Positions 45,500 through 54,161 of a DNA stretch of 64,000 nt are shown here, one piece after another. The DNA lies in NCBI GenBank assembly GCA_036960375.1, contig JBALVY010000001.1, forward strand, positions 744,001 to 808,000. Reading direction: 5' to 3'. The notes under the pieces were generated by a model. It was given only the letters and a program-made list of their open reading frames with translations, did not search any database and was not told the DNA's origin. A program made the position numbers and the translations under genes. This DNA comes from CAWVSB01 sp036960375 (lineage in GTDB: Bacteria > Pseudomonadota > Gammaproteobacteria > Pseudomonadales > CAWVSB01). The stretch's first letter is position 1, and every line of letters starts with the position of its first letter.

Positions 45500-46927
45500 A
45501 TGAGTATAAAGAAAAACACTGCATATAATTTAATCGGCAGTATTGCACCCATCTTCATTTCTTTAGTAACTATTCCGTTATATTTGAGCCAAATAGGTGA
45601 GGCGAGATACGGGATCATTGCCATAGTGGGCATTTTTTTGGGTTATTTTGGCCTGTTTGACCTTGGCTTAGGGAAGGCAGTTAATCAGAGAATTTCTTCA
45701 GTGAAGAACGACGCGGCTGCACATAATCAGATTTTCTGGAGTGCTGTTGTTGTTAATTTCTCAATGGGTACGATGGGGGGCATCCTGCTGTACCTGGTTG
45801 CCGGCTGGGTATTTTCTAGCCAGATCGAGATGAGCTCTGAACTTAAGGTCGAAATTTTAGGGGCGCTTCCGTTGTTAGTGATAGCATTGCCGGTAATCAC
45901 GGTATCGAGTGTGTTTTCTGGCGTACTTCAGGCAAAAGAAGACTTTTTAGCCATTAATATTTTCAATGTTATGGTTTCTGCGATGATTCAGGTGGTGCCC
46001 TTAGCTGTGGCGTATTTTTTATATCCCGAATTGCCATTGTTGATTTCTGCAATTGTAGTAGTTCGTATCATGTCATTGGCGTTGTTCTATTCGCGAGCGC
46101 GTTCACTGCTTCCAATCTCACTCTTTAACTTTAGCTCCGTTGAGGCCAGACGGCTCGTTAGTTTTGGCGGTTGGGTTACGCTTACCGGGGTGGTGGGCCC
46201 GTTGATGGTTACGTTCGATCGGCTACTTATCGGACTAATAAGCGGGCCAGTTGCAGTTACGTACTATCAGTTGCCTTTTCAGCTTGTTACGCGAATAAAA
46301 TTAATTCCCGACGCGGTGACGGTGGCTATGTTCCCTAAGCTGGTTAGCGATAACGAGGCATTGCGGTACAAAAGATCGGAAAAAGCCATAAGATTTCTTA
46401 GTGCTATATTGACGCCCGCAATAGTTGTCGCCGTTATTGCAATACATTCATTTTTAACCTTTTGGATTGACGCAGATTTTGCGAAAAATGCGGGTATGTT
46501 GGGTCAAATATTACTATTAGGTGTATTGTTTAACTGTTTTGCTCGGCTGCCATTCACTGTTTTGCAGGCAAAGGGACGACCGGACCTAATGGCTAAGTGC
46601 CACGTATTTGAGCTACCTTTTTATCTTATGGTGCTCTATTGGTCATTGGAGCAATGGGGGGTAATGGGCGCTGCGGCGAGTTGGACCTTGCGCACAGTCG
46701 TTGATTGCTTACTCTCGTTTCACTTCTCTCGGATGCATCTATTATTTTTTAAATGGTGTTTGCCATCCATAGTTATGGTTATGATGTACTTGGGGCTTCA
46801 TGTGAATCAGGGCTTTGGGTGGGTAACTTTGGGTATTACCTTTATATTTGTTATTTTCTGGTTCTGGGTATCCCTACCCGCTGGATTTATTAGCAAAGAA
46901 CTGGTTTCAATTAAAGTTGGAAAATAA
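45500..46927 (+). CDS. Oligosaccharide flippase (Wzx-like)
   Basis: 475 aa of repeated hydrophobic segments (12-14) with the polysaccharide-export fold: NTAYNLIGSIAPIFISLVTIPLYLSQIGEARYGIIAIVGIFLGYFGLFDLGLGKAVNQ is a typical start. It moves lipid-linked repeat units across the inner membrane. It is the first gene of the island, about 130 bp after the rplI terminator. The coding sequence is more AT-rich than the ribosomal genes before it. Confidence 0.9.
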   Translation: MSIKKNTAYNLIGSIAPIFISLVTIPLYLSQIGEARYGIIAIVGIFLGYFGLFDLGLGKAVNQRISSVKNDAAAHNQIFWSAVVVNFSMGTMGGILLYLVAGWVFSSQIEMSSELKVEILGALPLLVIALPVITVSSVFSGVLQAKEDFLAINIFNVMVSAMIQVVPLAVAYFLYPELPLLISAIVVVRIMSLALFYSRARSLLPISLFNFSSVEARRLVSFGGWVTLTGVVGPLMVTFDRLLIGLISGPVAVTYYQLPFQLVTRIKLIPDAVTVAMFPKLVSDNEALRYKRSEKAIRFLSAILTPAIVVAVIAIHSFLTFWIDADFAKNAGMLGQILLLGVLFNCFARLPFTVLQAKGRPDLMAKCHVFELPFYLMVLYWSLEQWGVMGAAASWTLRTVVDCLLSFHFSRMHLLFFKWCLPSIVMVMMYLGLHVNQGFGWVTLGITFIFVIFWFWVSLPAGFISKELVSIKVGK

Positions 46928-46928
46928 T

Positions 46929-48008
46929 TTGAAAGGTAAGTTGTCAAATTCCGATAGCGATATTCCTGATGAGACTGCGAGTGGGGTGTGGCCTCCAGAA
47001 GGTTTAGAGTCAGTCGCTAATTGCCCTGTGTGTGGATCTAGGGAGCGGAGGCTTCTTCTTACCAATTTAAGAGATGTTATATTTTTTGTTGCTCCAGGGG
47101 CATGGGATTTATTTGAGTGTACGGAATGCAAATCGTCATATTTGGACCCCCGTCCAACACCTGAAACCATCCATATCGCATATAGTAACTACTACACACA
47201 TGTTCCTGCCTGGAGTGACAAAAAAGAAAATATCACATTGTCTCTACTGCAAAAATTTAGACTACAGATTGAACTCGAATATATAAGTCATAGATATGGC
47301 GGCAATTTTCGGTCCAGACTGCCACTAACTAGATTAGCTATTTATCTCTTGTTGAGGAGAAAAAGGGCCGTTGATGCTCGGTATCGTTTTATGCCTAAAC
47401 CGACTTCCGGATTTCATCTTTTAGATGTAGGTTTCGGTGGAGGTGGCTATCTTCTCTTGGCGCAAGAATGTGGTTGGCAGGTATCGGGTATTGATTCCGA
47501 TCTCGAGGTGGTCCGTAACGCAAAAAATAAGGGTTTGAATGTTAAACAGGGCGCGTTTGACGAAATTTCGGGTCAGTCGGAAAAATATGACGCGATAACT
47601 ATGAGTCATGTCATAGAGCATATGCATGATCCGGTGCGAGCGATTAATCACGCATACGACCTATTGAAGCCGAAGGGTAAAGTGCTTATTGAGACGCCTA
47701 ATATTGAGTCTTACGGGTTTCACATTTTTGGTCGATATTGGCGTGGATTGGAAACTCCCCGTCATCTCGTCTTATTTTCTATGTTGGGCTTAAGGCGTGA
47801 ACTGATTCGAGCGGGGTTTGTCAAAATTGAATTTCATTCAAGAAATGTTGGCAGGTCGATGTTTTTAAAGAGTGAAAAGATTATGCTTGGTCTGGATCCG
47901 TATGACGAAACTAAATTGAAAATAGGCCGATTCAGGAAAATAATTGCATTACTTGGTGGCGTTAGGCCACGCCGAGCAGAATTTCTGACCGTCGTAGCCC
48001 AAAAATAA
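46929..48008 (+). CDS. SAM-dependent methyltransferase with N-terminal zinc-ribbon
   Basis: About 359 aa from the TTG at 46929 (GGA 7 nt upstream); a TTG at 46941 is an alternative, and the longer reading from 46848 overlaps the flippase. Zinc-binding cysteines occur in NCPVCGSRERR and LFECTECKSSYLDPRP. The SAM site is LLDVGFGGGGYLLLAQ, with IDSD as the acidic end and SHVIEHMHDP further on. It probably methylates a sugar or polymer end; the substrate is unknown. Confidence 0.85.
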   Translation: MKGKLSNSDSDIPDETASGVWPPEGLESVANCPVCGSRERRLLLTNLRDVIFFVAPGAWDLFECTECKSSYLDPRPTPETIHIAYSNYYTHVPAWSDKKENITLSLLQKFRLQIELEYISHRYGGNFRSRLPLTRLAIYLLLRRKRAVDARYRFMPKPTSGFHLLDVGFGGGGYLLLAQECGWQVSGIDSDLEVVRNAKNKGLNVKQGAFDEISGQSEKYDAITMSHVIEHMHDPVRAINHAYDLLKPKGKVLIETPNIESYGFHIFGRYWRGLETPRHLVLFSMLGLRRELIRAGFVKIEFHSRNVGRSMFLKSEKIMLGLDPYDETKLKIGRFRKIIALLGGVRPRRAEFLTVVAQK

Positions 48009-48037
48009 TTCATGCCATCAATGGCTACGAGAATTAT

Positions 48038-48811
48038 ATGCCAATGATATGCACGATAGTTGTTGTTTTTAATCCGGAGGTGAATTTCGAAGGTTGTCTG
48101 GCTTCTTATTATAGTTCGGTTGATAGGGTGATTGTTGTTGATAACTCCCTTTTAAGTAATCCAGATAGAGTGCGCAAGGTTGTGAATTGCACTTATTTAT
48201 CTTTGGGGGGTAATCAGGGTATAGCAAAATCACTCAACGTGAGCTGCGAGGTGGCTTGCCAGTTAGGTGGAAGTGCTGTTTTGTTGATGGATCAAGATAG
48301 TAGATTTTCACGAAGCGGGGCAGGCGCCCTACTTGGTGTCTACAGAGATATGAGTTGCGAGCTTCTCTTGCCATCTTGGCTCCTTTTCGACTAGGCCAGG
48401 TTGAAACCAAGGAGGAAGGCTGTTTCCAGGAGAATCTATTTATAGATGAAGTGGATTTTGAGTATTCTTATCGACTTCGACGAAAGGGGTATAAAATATT
48501 TCAAACCCATTTGAGCGTGTTGCAGCATCGAGTGGGGGAGCCAATTTCTGTTCGGATTAAGAGACACACAGCAAAAAAAGTATGGGGCATGGGTATGCTA
48601 GAAAATATTATATTTATAGGAATAGATTGATTGTTAGGAAGCTGTATCCAGAGTTTACAGAGAGGTATCTACGTTCGTATTTTTTTGATTTTTTAAGATG
48701 ATACGTTTGGAGCGTGACCGAATAAGAAACAGCTATTTTATATTGAAGGGTATAGTATATTATTTCATTGGAAGAACTGGAAAGCTCCTCGTTAAAAATC
48801 AGGATGACTAG
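48038..48811 (+). pseudogene. Degenerate rhamnosyltransferase-like GT2 gene
   Basis: Three or four pieces of one GT2 family protein lie in different frames. 48038-48394 gives the N-terminal nucleotide-sugar part (CTIVVVFNPEVNFEGCL, VIVVDNS, NQGIAKSLN, LMDQDSRF) and then stops. From about 48365 another frame gives ENLFIDEVDFEYSYRLRRKGYKIFQTHLSVLQHRVG, then a further frame gives HGYARKYYIYRNRLIVRKLYPEFTERYLRSYFFDF (stop 48701). A last frame from 48698 gives a C-terminal tail (YFILKGIVYYFIGRTGKLL, stop 48811). The middle of the domain is also missing. The gene is clearly dead. Confidence 0.8.
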
Positions 48812-48889
48812 AAGTAGGGAGCTGATAATGAGGTTGCTGAAAATTTATGTAGTAGGACTGGGTATGATGGAAGTAACGACGGGTGATTC

Positions 48890-49612
48890 TTGAAGATATC
48901 TATCGCAATGGCGGCGTTTAATGGCGAACACCATATCGCTTCGCAGCTAGAGAGTATTGTTCGTCAAGATAGGTCAGCTGACGAAGTTATTGTTGTTGAT
49001 GACTGCTCGACCGACGGCACGATTAAAATACTGGAGGCTTTTTTTGAAAAAACTGTTTTTGATGTTAGCATAATAAAAAACAAGAAAAATATCGGTTATG
49101 TACAAAGCTGTGGAAAAGCAATACAAGCCACCAGTGGTGATCTAGTATTTCTATGTGACCAAGATGACTTTTGGCTTTCTGATAAGATTTCAAGAATAGA
49201 ATCGACTGTCATCGCGAACTCTAAGCCAGTAATCATCATCAATGATCTGCAAATAACCGACGAAAACCCAAATCCGACAGGATATACCAAGCTCGCGCAG
49301 AGGAGGATCGGTCTTTCAGATGAGTATTTCGTGGTTGGATGTGGCAGTGCCTTCACCAGCGAGTTTAGGTCTTTTATGAAGTCTATCCCTGTAGGTCTTA
49401 TAACGCATGATGTCTGGCCTCATAGGTTGGGTCGATTATTGGGGTGTAGGGTCGTTCTAAACGATGTATTACAATACTATAGAAGACACGGTAAAAACGC
49501 GTCATCTTCGGCGCACAGCGAAGCAGGCAATATATATGTTGGGGACATGCTTAAAAAATTCAAACGTCGCTTCAGAGGTGAAGGACGATTAGAAAGAGAA
49601 TCAGGTCTCTAG
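48890..49612 (+). CDS. Glycosyltransferase family 2
   Basis: 240 aa from a TTG start. The GT-A fold is seen in ISIAMAAFNGEHHIASQLESI, DEVIVVDDCSTDGT and the metal-binding CDQDDFWLSDK near residue 89. It ends with a basic patch (KKFKRRFRGEGR). It is shorter than its neighbour at 49901 (325 aa), whose N-terminus is similar, so the C-terminus here may be truncated. Transfers a sugar, perhaps rhamnose, during polysaccharide assembly; donor and acceptor are unknown. Confidence 0.8.
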   Translation: MKISIAMAAFNGEHHIASQLESIVRQDRSADEVIVVDDCSTDGTIKILEAFFEKTVFDVSIIKNKKNIGYVQSCGKAIQATSGDLVFLCDQDDFWLSDKISRIESTVIANSKPVIIINDLQITDENPNPTGYTKLAQRRIGLSDEYFVVGCGSAFTSEFRSFMKSIPVGLITHDVWPHRLGRLLGCRVVLNDVLQYYRRHGKNASSSAHSEAGNIYVGDMLKKFKRRFRGEGRLERESGL

Positions 49613-49739
49613 AGAGCGTAGGTATATGCGTAGAAGGTGGAGCGATGTTCTGGATTGGGATCCCTATTTCAATCCAAACCTTTCACTTTCTTATAATTAT
49701 AATGGTTTGGATTTTCCTCCTGAGAAATATCAGGATTAA
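49593..49739 (+). pseudogene. C-terminal fragment of a glycosyltransferase-type gene
   Basis: A frame offset from the preceding GT reads RRRWSDVLDWDPYFNPNLSL and then NYNGLDFPPEKYQD before a stop at 49737. The pattern W..VL..DPYFNPNLS is the usual tail of large glycosyltransferases of rhamnan/O-antigen clusters. Nothing of such a gene lies upstream, so this is a remnant left by deletion. Confidence 0.55.
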
Positions 49740-49900
49740 ATTGCATTGCTTATTTTTGAGGCTAAGAAATTCCATGTTTCTAGATTTCATTTGGGGATAT
49801 AATCTGGTTTGTCGTTGAACAATTATTTGATGTTTTTTGTGTTCTTCGGTTGGTTAATAATGTGGCGATATTTCTAATTTTGGAGGACTAAAAATATAAA

Positions 49901-50878
49901 ATGGTTACACGGATTTCAATAGCATTGGCGGTTTATAACGGGGCTATCTACCTTGAAGAGCAGCTGCAAAGTATAGTTGCACAAACGGTCTTGCCTAATG
50001 AGTTGGTAGTGTCCGATGATGCTTCAACTGATGAAAGTACTGTCATTATAGAAAATTTCGCTAGAAGCGCTCCTTTTCCTGTAAAGCTTATCCGAAATAA
50101 GATTAATCAGGGGTATAGTAAAAATTTTAATCTAGCACTGAGAAAGTGCTCGGGGCAGGTAGTTTTTCTTTGTGATCAGGATGACTTTTGGCTTCCTCAA
50201 AAAATAGAGCGTATATCGCAAGAGTTTGAAAGTAGACAGGAATGCCAGTTGATAATCCACGATCTAGAATACTGTACGGCTGCGTTGAAAAAAATTGGCC
50301 AAACAAAGATTATGAGAATGAAGGGTTCTTTTGATTTAGAGAGGGCGTATGTCGTAGGTATGGCGACGGCTATCAGGGGAGACTTTATGAGGTTATGTTT
50401 GCCTGCCCCATCTGAAGGCGTTTCATATGACAAATGGCTACATGTTTGTGCTGACGCTTTGGGTGTAAAATTAATTTTACCGGAAGTTTTGGCGTTATAT
50501 AGGCGGCACTCAGCGAATGTAACTGGTGGGGGGAGCTTAAATGTCGATTATGTGACACACAAGTGGCATTTTAATATGACTAAGTTGCACTCAGCTCTGA
50601 AGAGGAAGGCGCCGCCAAGCGCCGAAGTAGAGTACAGGCTCTGTCGGTGGTTGAGTAAAAATCAGGAATTTCTTATTGAGCGAGGCTATGTGGAAGAGAG
50701 TTCTCTAGTTAGGGCTACTGCAACCTGCAGCGGCAGGCTACAATGTTTGCTCGAAAGGAGAAGAATATTGATTCTTCCGTTTTGGCAGCGAATTCGTCCC
50801 ATTGTAAGCTTATATCGTCAAGGGGGGTATCAGGATTTTAGGGGGCTGGGCAGTGCAATCAAAGACATGATGCGGTAG
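49901..50878 (+). CDS. Glycosyltransferase family 2
   Basis: 325 aa, full-length GT-A type. It has ISIALAVYNGAIYLEEQLQSI, ELVVSDDASTDEST, NQGYSKNFNLALRKCSG and the DxD-type CDQDDFWLPQK near residue 92. The C-terminal half is mostly helical. It is a cytoplasmic enzyme extending the lipid-linked repeat unit. Its first 95 residues resemble the GT at 48890, so the two may share an origin. The region just upstream (49740-49900) is AT-rich and holds no gene. Confidence 0.88.
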   Translation: MVTRISIALAVYNGAIYLEEQLQSIVAQTVLPNELVVSDDASTDESTVIIENFARSAPFPVKLIRNKINQGYSKNFNLALRKCSGQVVFLCDQDDFWLPQKIERISQEFESRQECQLIIHDLEYCTAALKKIGQTKIMRMKGSFDLERAYVVGMATAIRGDFMRLCLPAPSEGVSYDKWLHVCADALGVKLILPEVLALYRRHSANVTGGGSLNVDYVTHKWHFNMTKLHSALKRKAPPSAEVEYRLCRWLSKNQEFLIERGYVEESSLVRATATCSGRLQCLLERRRILILPFWQRIRPIVSLYRQGGYQDFRGLGSAIKDMMR

Positions 50879-50896
50879 TTTTATATCATTAATCGT

Positions 50897-51673
50897 ATGG
50901 TGAAAATGGTTGAGTATTTTCGAGAAATGCTGGGGTTAAGGCGGATGAATATAAAGCTTCGAGGTAAATTGGTCTGGACGATTGAGAGGGGAATAAGCGC
51001 TATAGCTGATAAGACCATCGGACATTTACCACAGATTAGAAGAAGGAAAAAAATATTCTGCATTGGTTTGCACAAGACCGGTACAACAAGTTTGTGTTGG
51101 ATGGGGGGAAAATTGGGTTACAAGGCAGTTCACTCAACTGATTGGGCGAAAAGTTCGATAAAAATTTTTAAGTTTGATTTTTTTAGTGATGGCGGAAGTC
51201 ACTTTGATGGAATAAATGAGTTCGATTTTGAGCGTTGGTTCTATAGGTATCCCAATGCGCTATTCATTCTTCAGACGCGAGAAACTGAAAGGTGGGTGGT
51301 TTCAAAGCTAATGCATGCCGGATGGAAGGAGGGGACGGCTATAGAGCCGGACGACGAAGAGAAAATTAGACATCAAGATTGGAGATATAAATCACTGCTT
51401 ACAATACGAAAATTTATTGAGCATAAGTATTCATATGAAAAGCGAGTAGTAGATTTCTTTGAAAAACATGGTGCAGATAGATTGCTGGTAGTTGATGTGA
51501 CCAATAGGAGTATTCAGTCGAGCGAGATAAATAGAATGCTAGAGTTTTTGGATTCTGAGTGTGAGTTAGAGTTTCCGCAATTGAATAAAGCCGGCTCCGG
51601 TGTAAAGTTAAGTGGTGAGGTCGAAAGCTGTATTGAAAGAACAATATCGATTTGTCGCGAAAATAATGCGTAG
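50897..51673 (+). CDS. Sulfotransferase family protein
   Basis: 258 aa. The 5'-phosphosulfate-binding loop of PAPS-dependent sulfotransferases is visible as FCIGLHKTGTTSL near residues 54-66. FILQTRETERWVVSKLMHAGW near residue 125 fits the 3'-phosphate-binding strand and helix. It probably puts sulfate on a sugar of the polymer, as in sulfated polysaccharides of marine bacteria; this is inference from the neighbours. It ends only 7 bp before the IS element. Confidence 0.8.
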   Translation: MVKMVEYFREMLGLRRMNIKLRGKLVWTIERGISAIADKTIGHLPQIRRRKKIFCIGLHKTGTTSLCWMGGKLGYKAVHSTDWAKSSIKIFKFDFFSDGGSHFDGINEFDFERWFYRYPNALFILQTRETERWVVSKLMHAGWKEGTAIEPDDEEKIRHQDWRYKSLLTIRKFIEHKYSYEKRVVDFFEKHGADRLLVVDVTNRSIQSSEINRMLEFLDSECELEFPQLNKAGSGVKLSGEVESCIERTISICRENNA

Positions 51674-51680
51674 ATCTATT

Positions 51681-51722
51681 TGTAATACCCCCAATATTTC
51701 GGAGCAGTTTTAAGTAGAAAAT
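51681..51722 (+). repeat. Left inverted end of the IS3 element
   Basis: Begins TGTAATACCCCCA and matches the complement of the right end (52834-52875), with perfect identity for the first 13 bp and interrupted similarity for about 40 bp. Confidence 0.85.
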
Positions 51723-51750
51723 TCTATCATACAGATGACGGGAGTTTTCT

Positions 51751-52236
51751 ATGAAAAAACCTCGATATACCGACAGCCAGATCATGGCGATATTGAAGAA
51801 AAACGATGCGGGCATATCCGTAGCGGACCTTTGCCGTGAGCATGGCATGAGCCAAGCCAGCTTCTATAAATGGCGTGCCAAATACGGCGGCATGGACACA
51901 TCCATGATCAAGCGGATGAAGGAGCTTGAGGATGAGAATCGACGCCTCAAAAAAATGTACGCGGAAGAAAAGCTCAAGGCCGAGATTGCCCGCGAGGCCA
52001 TCGAAAAAAAGTGGTCAAGCCATCTCGGCGCAAAGAGATGGCACAGCAGGCGTTGGAGCAATTTGGGGTTAGCATACGAATTGCCTGTGCCGTTTTCTCG
52101 ATTAGTGAGAGTACATACTATTATCGACCTGTGCTGTCAGGAGAAAATGCCGAGATCGCCGATTGGTTGCTCCGCCTCACCATGGTCAATAAACGTTGGG
52201 GGTTTGGCCTCTGCTATCTGTATCTGCGCAATGTGA
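51751..52236 (+). CDS. IS3 transposase OrfA
   Basis: 161 codons in the 0 frame. The first 87 residues are the functional OrfA: a helix-turn-helix (YTDSQIMAILKKNDAGISVADLCREHGMSQASFYKWRAKYGG) and a leucine-zipper-like coiled coil (MKELEDENRRLKKMYAEEKLKAE). After the slippery site the 0-frame reading is non-homologous. GGGAG lies 9 nt upstream of the ATG. OrfA binds the IS ends and is fused to OrfB by frameshifting. Confidence 0.9.
   Translation: MKKPRYTDSQIMAILKKNDAGISVADLCREHGMSQASFYKWRAKYGGMDTSMIKRMKELEDENRRLKKMYAEEKLKAEIAREAIEKKWSSHLGAKRWHSRRWSNLGLAYELPVPFSRLVRVHTIIDLCCQEKMPRSPIGCSASPWSINVGGLASAICICAM
52005..52011 (+). promoter_or_regulatory. Programmed -1 frameshift site of the IS3 transposase
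   Basis: The heptamer A-AAA-AAG sits in the orfA phase required for -1 slippage (codons GAA AAA AAG). The shift continues directly into orfB at 52011. This is the standard IS3-family signal for making the OrfAB transposase. Confidence 0.75.
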
Positions 52237-52835
52237 AAGGCTTTGGCTGGAACCACAAGCGTGTTTACCGCATCCATCGAGAGCTGGAGCTTAATATGCG
52301 TATCAAACCGAAGAGGCGCATAAAACGTGACAGGCCTGATGTACTGAGTGTACCGACTGCAGTTAATCAGGTTTGGTCCATGGACTTCATGAGTGATTCA
52401 TTGGCTGACGGACGGTCTTTGCGCACCTTCAATGTTATCGACGGCTACAATCGAGAAGGCCTGGGGATTGAGGTGGACTTGTCCTTGCCTGCTCAGCGAG
52501 TTATCAGATCACTTGAGCAGATCATTGAATGGCGCGGTAAGCCAAGCGCTATTCGCTGCGATAATGGGCCTGAGTATATATCTCATGCCCTCGTTCAGTG
52601 GGCCACCCAGAAGAAGATAACACTGATGTATATCCAGCCTGGCAAGCCCATACAGAATGCGTATGTCGAACGGTTTAATCGCACCGTGCGGCACAAGTGG
52701 CTTGATATGCACTTATTTGAATCAATAGAGCATGCGCAACTGTTAGCGACACAATGGCTTTGGGGATACAATAATGAACGACCGCATTCAGCAATTGGTG
52801 GCATACCGCCACGACAGTTGTTGATGGCAGCGTAA
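52011..52835 (+). CDS. IS3 transposase OrfB (DDE integrase domain)
   Basis: 274 aa read as the -1 frame extension of OrfA. An HTH_21-type region (RWGFGLCYLYLRNVKGFGWNHKRVYRIHRELEL) precedes an rve integrase core with DDE residues in WSMDFMSD, IRCDNGPEYIS and NAYVERFNRTVR. It ends HSAIGGIPPRQLL, typical of the family. It catalyses strand cutting and transfer as the OrfAB fusion. Confidence 0.93.
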   Translation: MVKPSRRKEMAQQALEQFGVSIRIACAVFSISESTYYYRPVLSGENAEIADWLLRLTMVNKRWGFGLCYLYLRNVKGFGWNHKRVYRIHRELELNMRIKPKRRIKRDRPDVLSVPTAVNQVWSMDFMSDSLADGRSLRTFNVIDGYNREGLGIEVDLSLPAQRVIRSLEQIIEWRGKPSAIRCDNGPEYISHALVQWATQKKITLMYIQPGKPIQNAYVERFNRTVRHKWLDMHLFESIEHAQLLATQWLWGYNNERPHSAIGGIPPRQLLMAA

Positions 52836-52875
52836 ATCTCTACTTGAAGCTGCTGCTAAAAATGGGGGTATTACA
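52834..52875 (-). repeat. Right inverted end of the IS3 element
   Basis: Its complement begins TGTAATACCCCCATTTTTAG and includes GCAGCTTCAAGTAGAGATTT, the partner of the left end. It starts immediately after the orfB stop. Confidence 0.85.
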
Positions 52876-53018
52876 ATGGTTTCTGCCAGAGTTTAAGTGA
52901 CATAATTCATGGTAAAGACAAGCCGAGTTTCGTTTTGTCGCAATATGCCGGTCAATTATATGGTAAGGAGATAACTGATTTTTTTGACGATCAGAAGGAA
53001 AAAGGTAGTCAGACGTAA
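52876..53018 (+). pseudogene. ORF tail abutting the IS element
   Basis: Directly after the right IS end an open frame reads GFCQSLSDIIHGKDKPSFVL and SQYAGQLYGKEITDFFDDQ before a TAA at 53016. It has no start of its own and codes like a real protein end. It is probably the C-terminus of a gene whose front part was lost when the IS inserted or when flanking DNA was deleted. The family cannot be named. Confidence 0.45.
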
Positions 53019-53112
53019 TCTGATACTGGTATGCAATGTCTGGTTTGTGACGCAAAAATTTGGGTGGTTTTTCATTTGTTTCTATTGTGAAAAGGAGAGT
53101 AAATAATTTTAT

Positions 53113-54048
53113 GTGCATTGTGCGCTTGATCCAGTCTATGCTAAGCCCATTAAATTTTCATTTAATGGTTTTTTTGTGCCGTTAATTGTATCTGTGGTAA
53201 TTCCTGTAAAAGATGATTTCGATCGGCTTGAGCTCTGCTTGTCCGCTTTGGAGGGCCAAAATTACCCACGCGACCTGTTCGAGATCATTGTGGTAGATAA
53301 TAATTCCGTAGGGGATATAGCTGTCGTGTCTACTCTATTTCCGAAGGTCAGTTTCTTGTTTGAAGGGGCAGTGGGGTCTTATGCTGCCAGAAATAAGGCG
53401 ATCGCTGCATCTAAAGGCAGTCTATTGGCTTTCACTGACTCCGATTGTATTCCAGGGCCAAGCTGGATCGAAGCGGGAGTGCTCGCTTTTAGTTGTGATG
53501 CAGAATTGTCGATGCTGGCTGGAAAAATTGAGTTGTTTACTGCTTCTAAGAATAAGCTAACCTCTGTTGAATTATACGAGTTAGCGTTTGCTTTCAATCA
53601 GAAGAAATATCTGGAGGAGCGCCACTATGGCGCAACAGCTAATGTCTTTGCTAGGCGCGAGTTAATCAGCAGTGTAGGGAAGTTTAATGCCTCTCTTTAT
53701 TCCGGAGGTGATAAAGAATGGGGTTTGCGTGTATATCAGGCTGGATTTAAGCAGGTCTATAGCCGGGAAGTAGTGGTTAGTCATCCAGCGCGAAGATCTT
53801 ATTGGGAGTATTTTCGTAAACTTCGCAGAGTTACAAAAGGAGCTAGGGATATAAAGGATCATATTATTGGTGGATCTGATTTGTTAGCCCTTCAGCCCAA
53901 GTCAAGTTCGTACCATAGTCTCAGGTATCTGATGGAACGGTTAGAAGGAATGTCGATTTGGAGAAAAATTAGGGTTCTGTGGATAGTAGGGCTGACCTTT
54001 GTTTTTACTAAGATACTATATATTTCAGGTGCTATTAATTTTCGTTAG
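53113..54048 (+). CDS. Glycosyltransferase family 2
   Basis: 311 aa from a GTG; the start is uncertain because the best ribosome site (AGGAG at 53093) is 15 nt away. GT-A motifs are VSVVIPVKDDFDRLELCLSAL, FEIIVVDNNS, GSYAARNKAIAASKGSLLAFTDSDCIP (DSD metal site, about residue 110) and SGGDKEWGLRVYQAGFK. A hydrophobic C-terminal stretch may touch the membrane. It probably extends the repeat unit. Confidence 0.87.
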   Translation: MHCALDPVYAKPIKFSFNGFFVPLIVSVVIPVKDDFDRLELCLSALEGQNYPRDLFEIIVVDNNSVGDIAVVSTLFPKVSFLFEGAVGSYAARNKAIAASKGSLLAFTDSDCIPGPSWIEAGVLAFSCDAELSMLAGKIELFTASKNKLTSVELYELAFAFNQKKYLEERHYGATANVFARRELISSVGKFNASLYSGGDKEWGLRVYQAGFKQVYSREVVVSHPARRSYWEYFRKLRRVTKGARDIKDHIIGGSDLLALQPKSSSYHSLRYLMERLEGMSIWRKIRVLWIVGLTFVFTKILYISGAINFR

Positions 54049-54161
54049 TTGAAACGAATTGCCAGCTATCGGTGATGGCCAGGTCGTGACTTATATATAA
54101 ATAGACTCAAACTTCGCGCCTAGATGTAACAGGCTGGAATAATGTCAATGTTTAGGTCTTA

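Larger units (their letters stand above)
51681..52875 (+). mobile_element. IS3-family insertion sequence (IS407-like), 1195 bp
   Basis: Inverted ends are visible: TGTAATACCCCCA at 51681 and its complement TGGGGGTATTACA ending at 52875. Similarity continues inward (GAGCAGTTTTAAGTAGA versus GCAGCTTCAAGTAGA). It holds orfA and orfB in frames 0 and -1 with a slippery A7G between them. All catalytic residues are present, so it may be active. The flanks (CTATT left, ATGGT right) show no 3-4 bp target duplication, which suggests later rearrangement or a deletion next to the element. Confidence 0.92.

Noticed and set aside
51671..52880. Target site duplication of the IS3 element
   Set aside because: Left flank TATT/ATT and right flank ATGG/ATG do not match at 3 or 4 bp.
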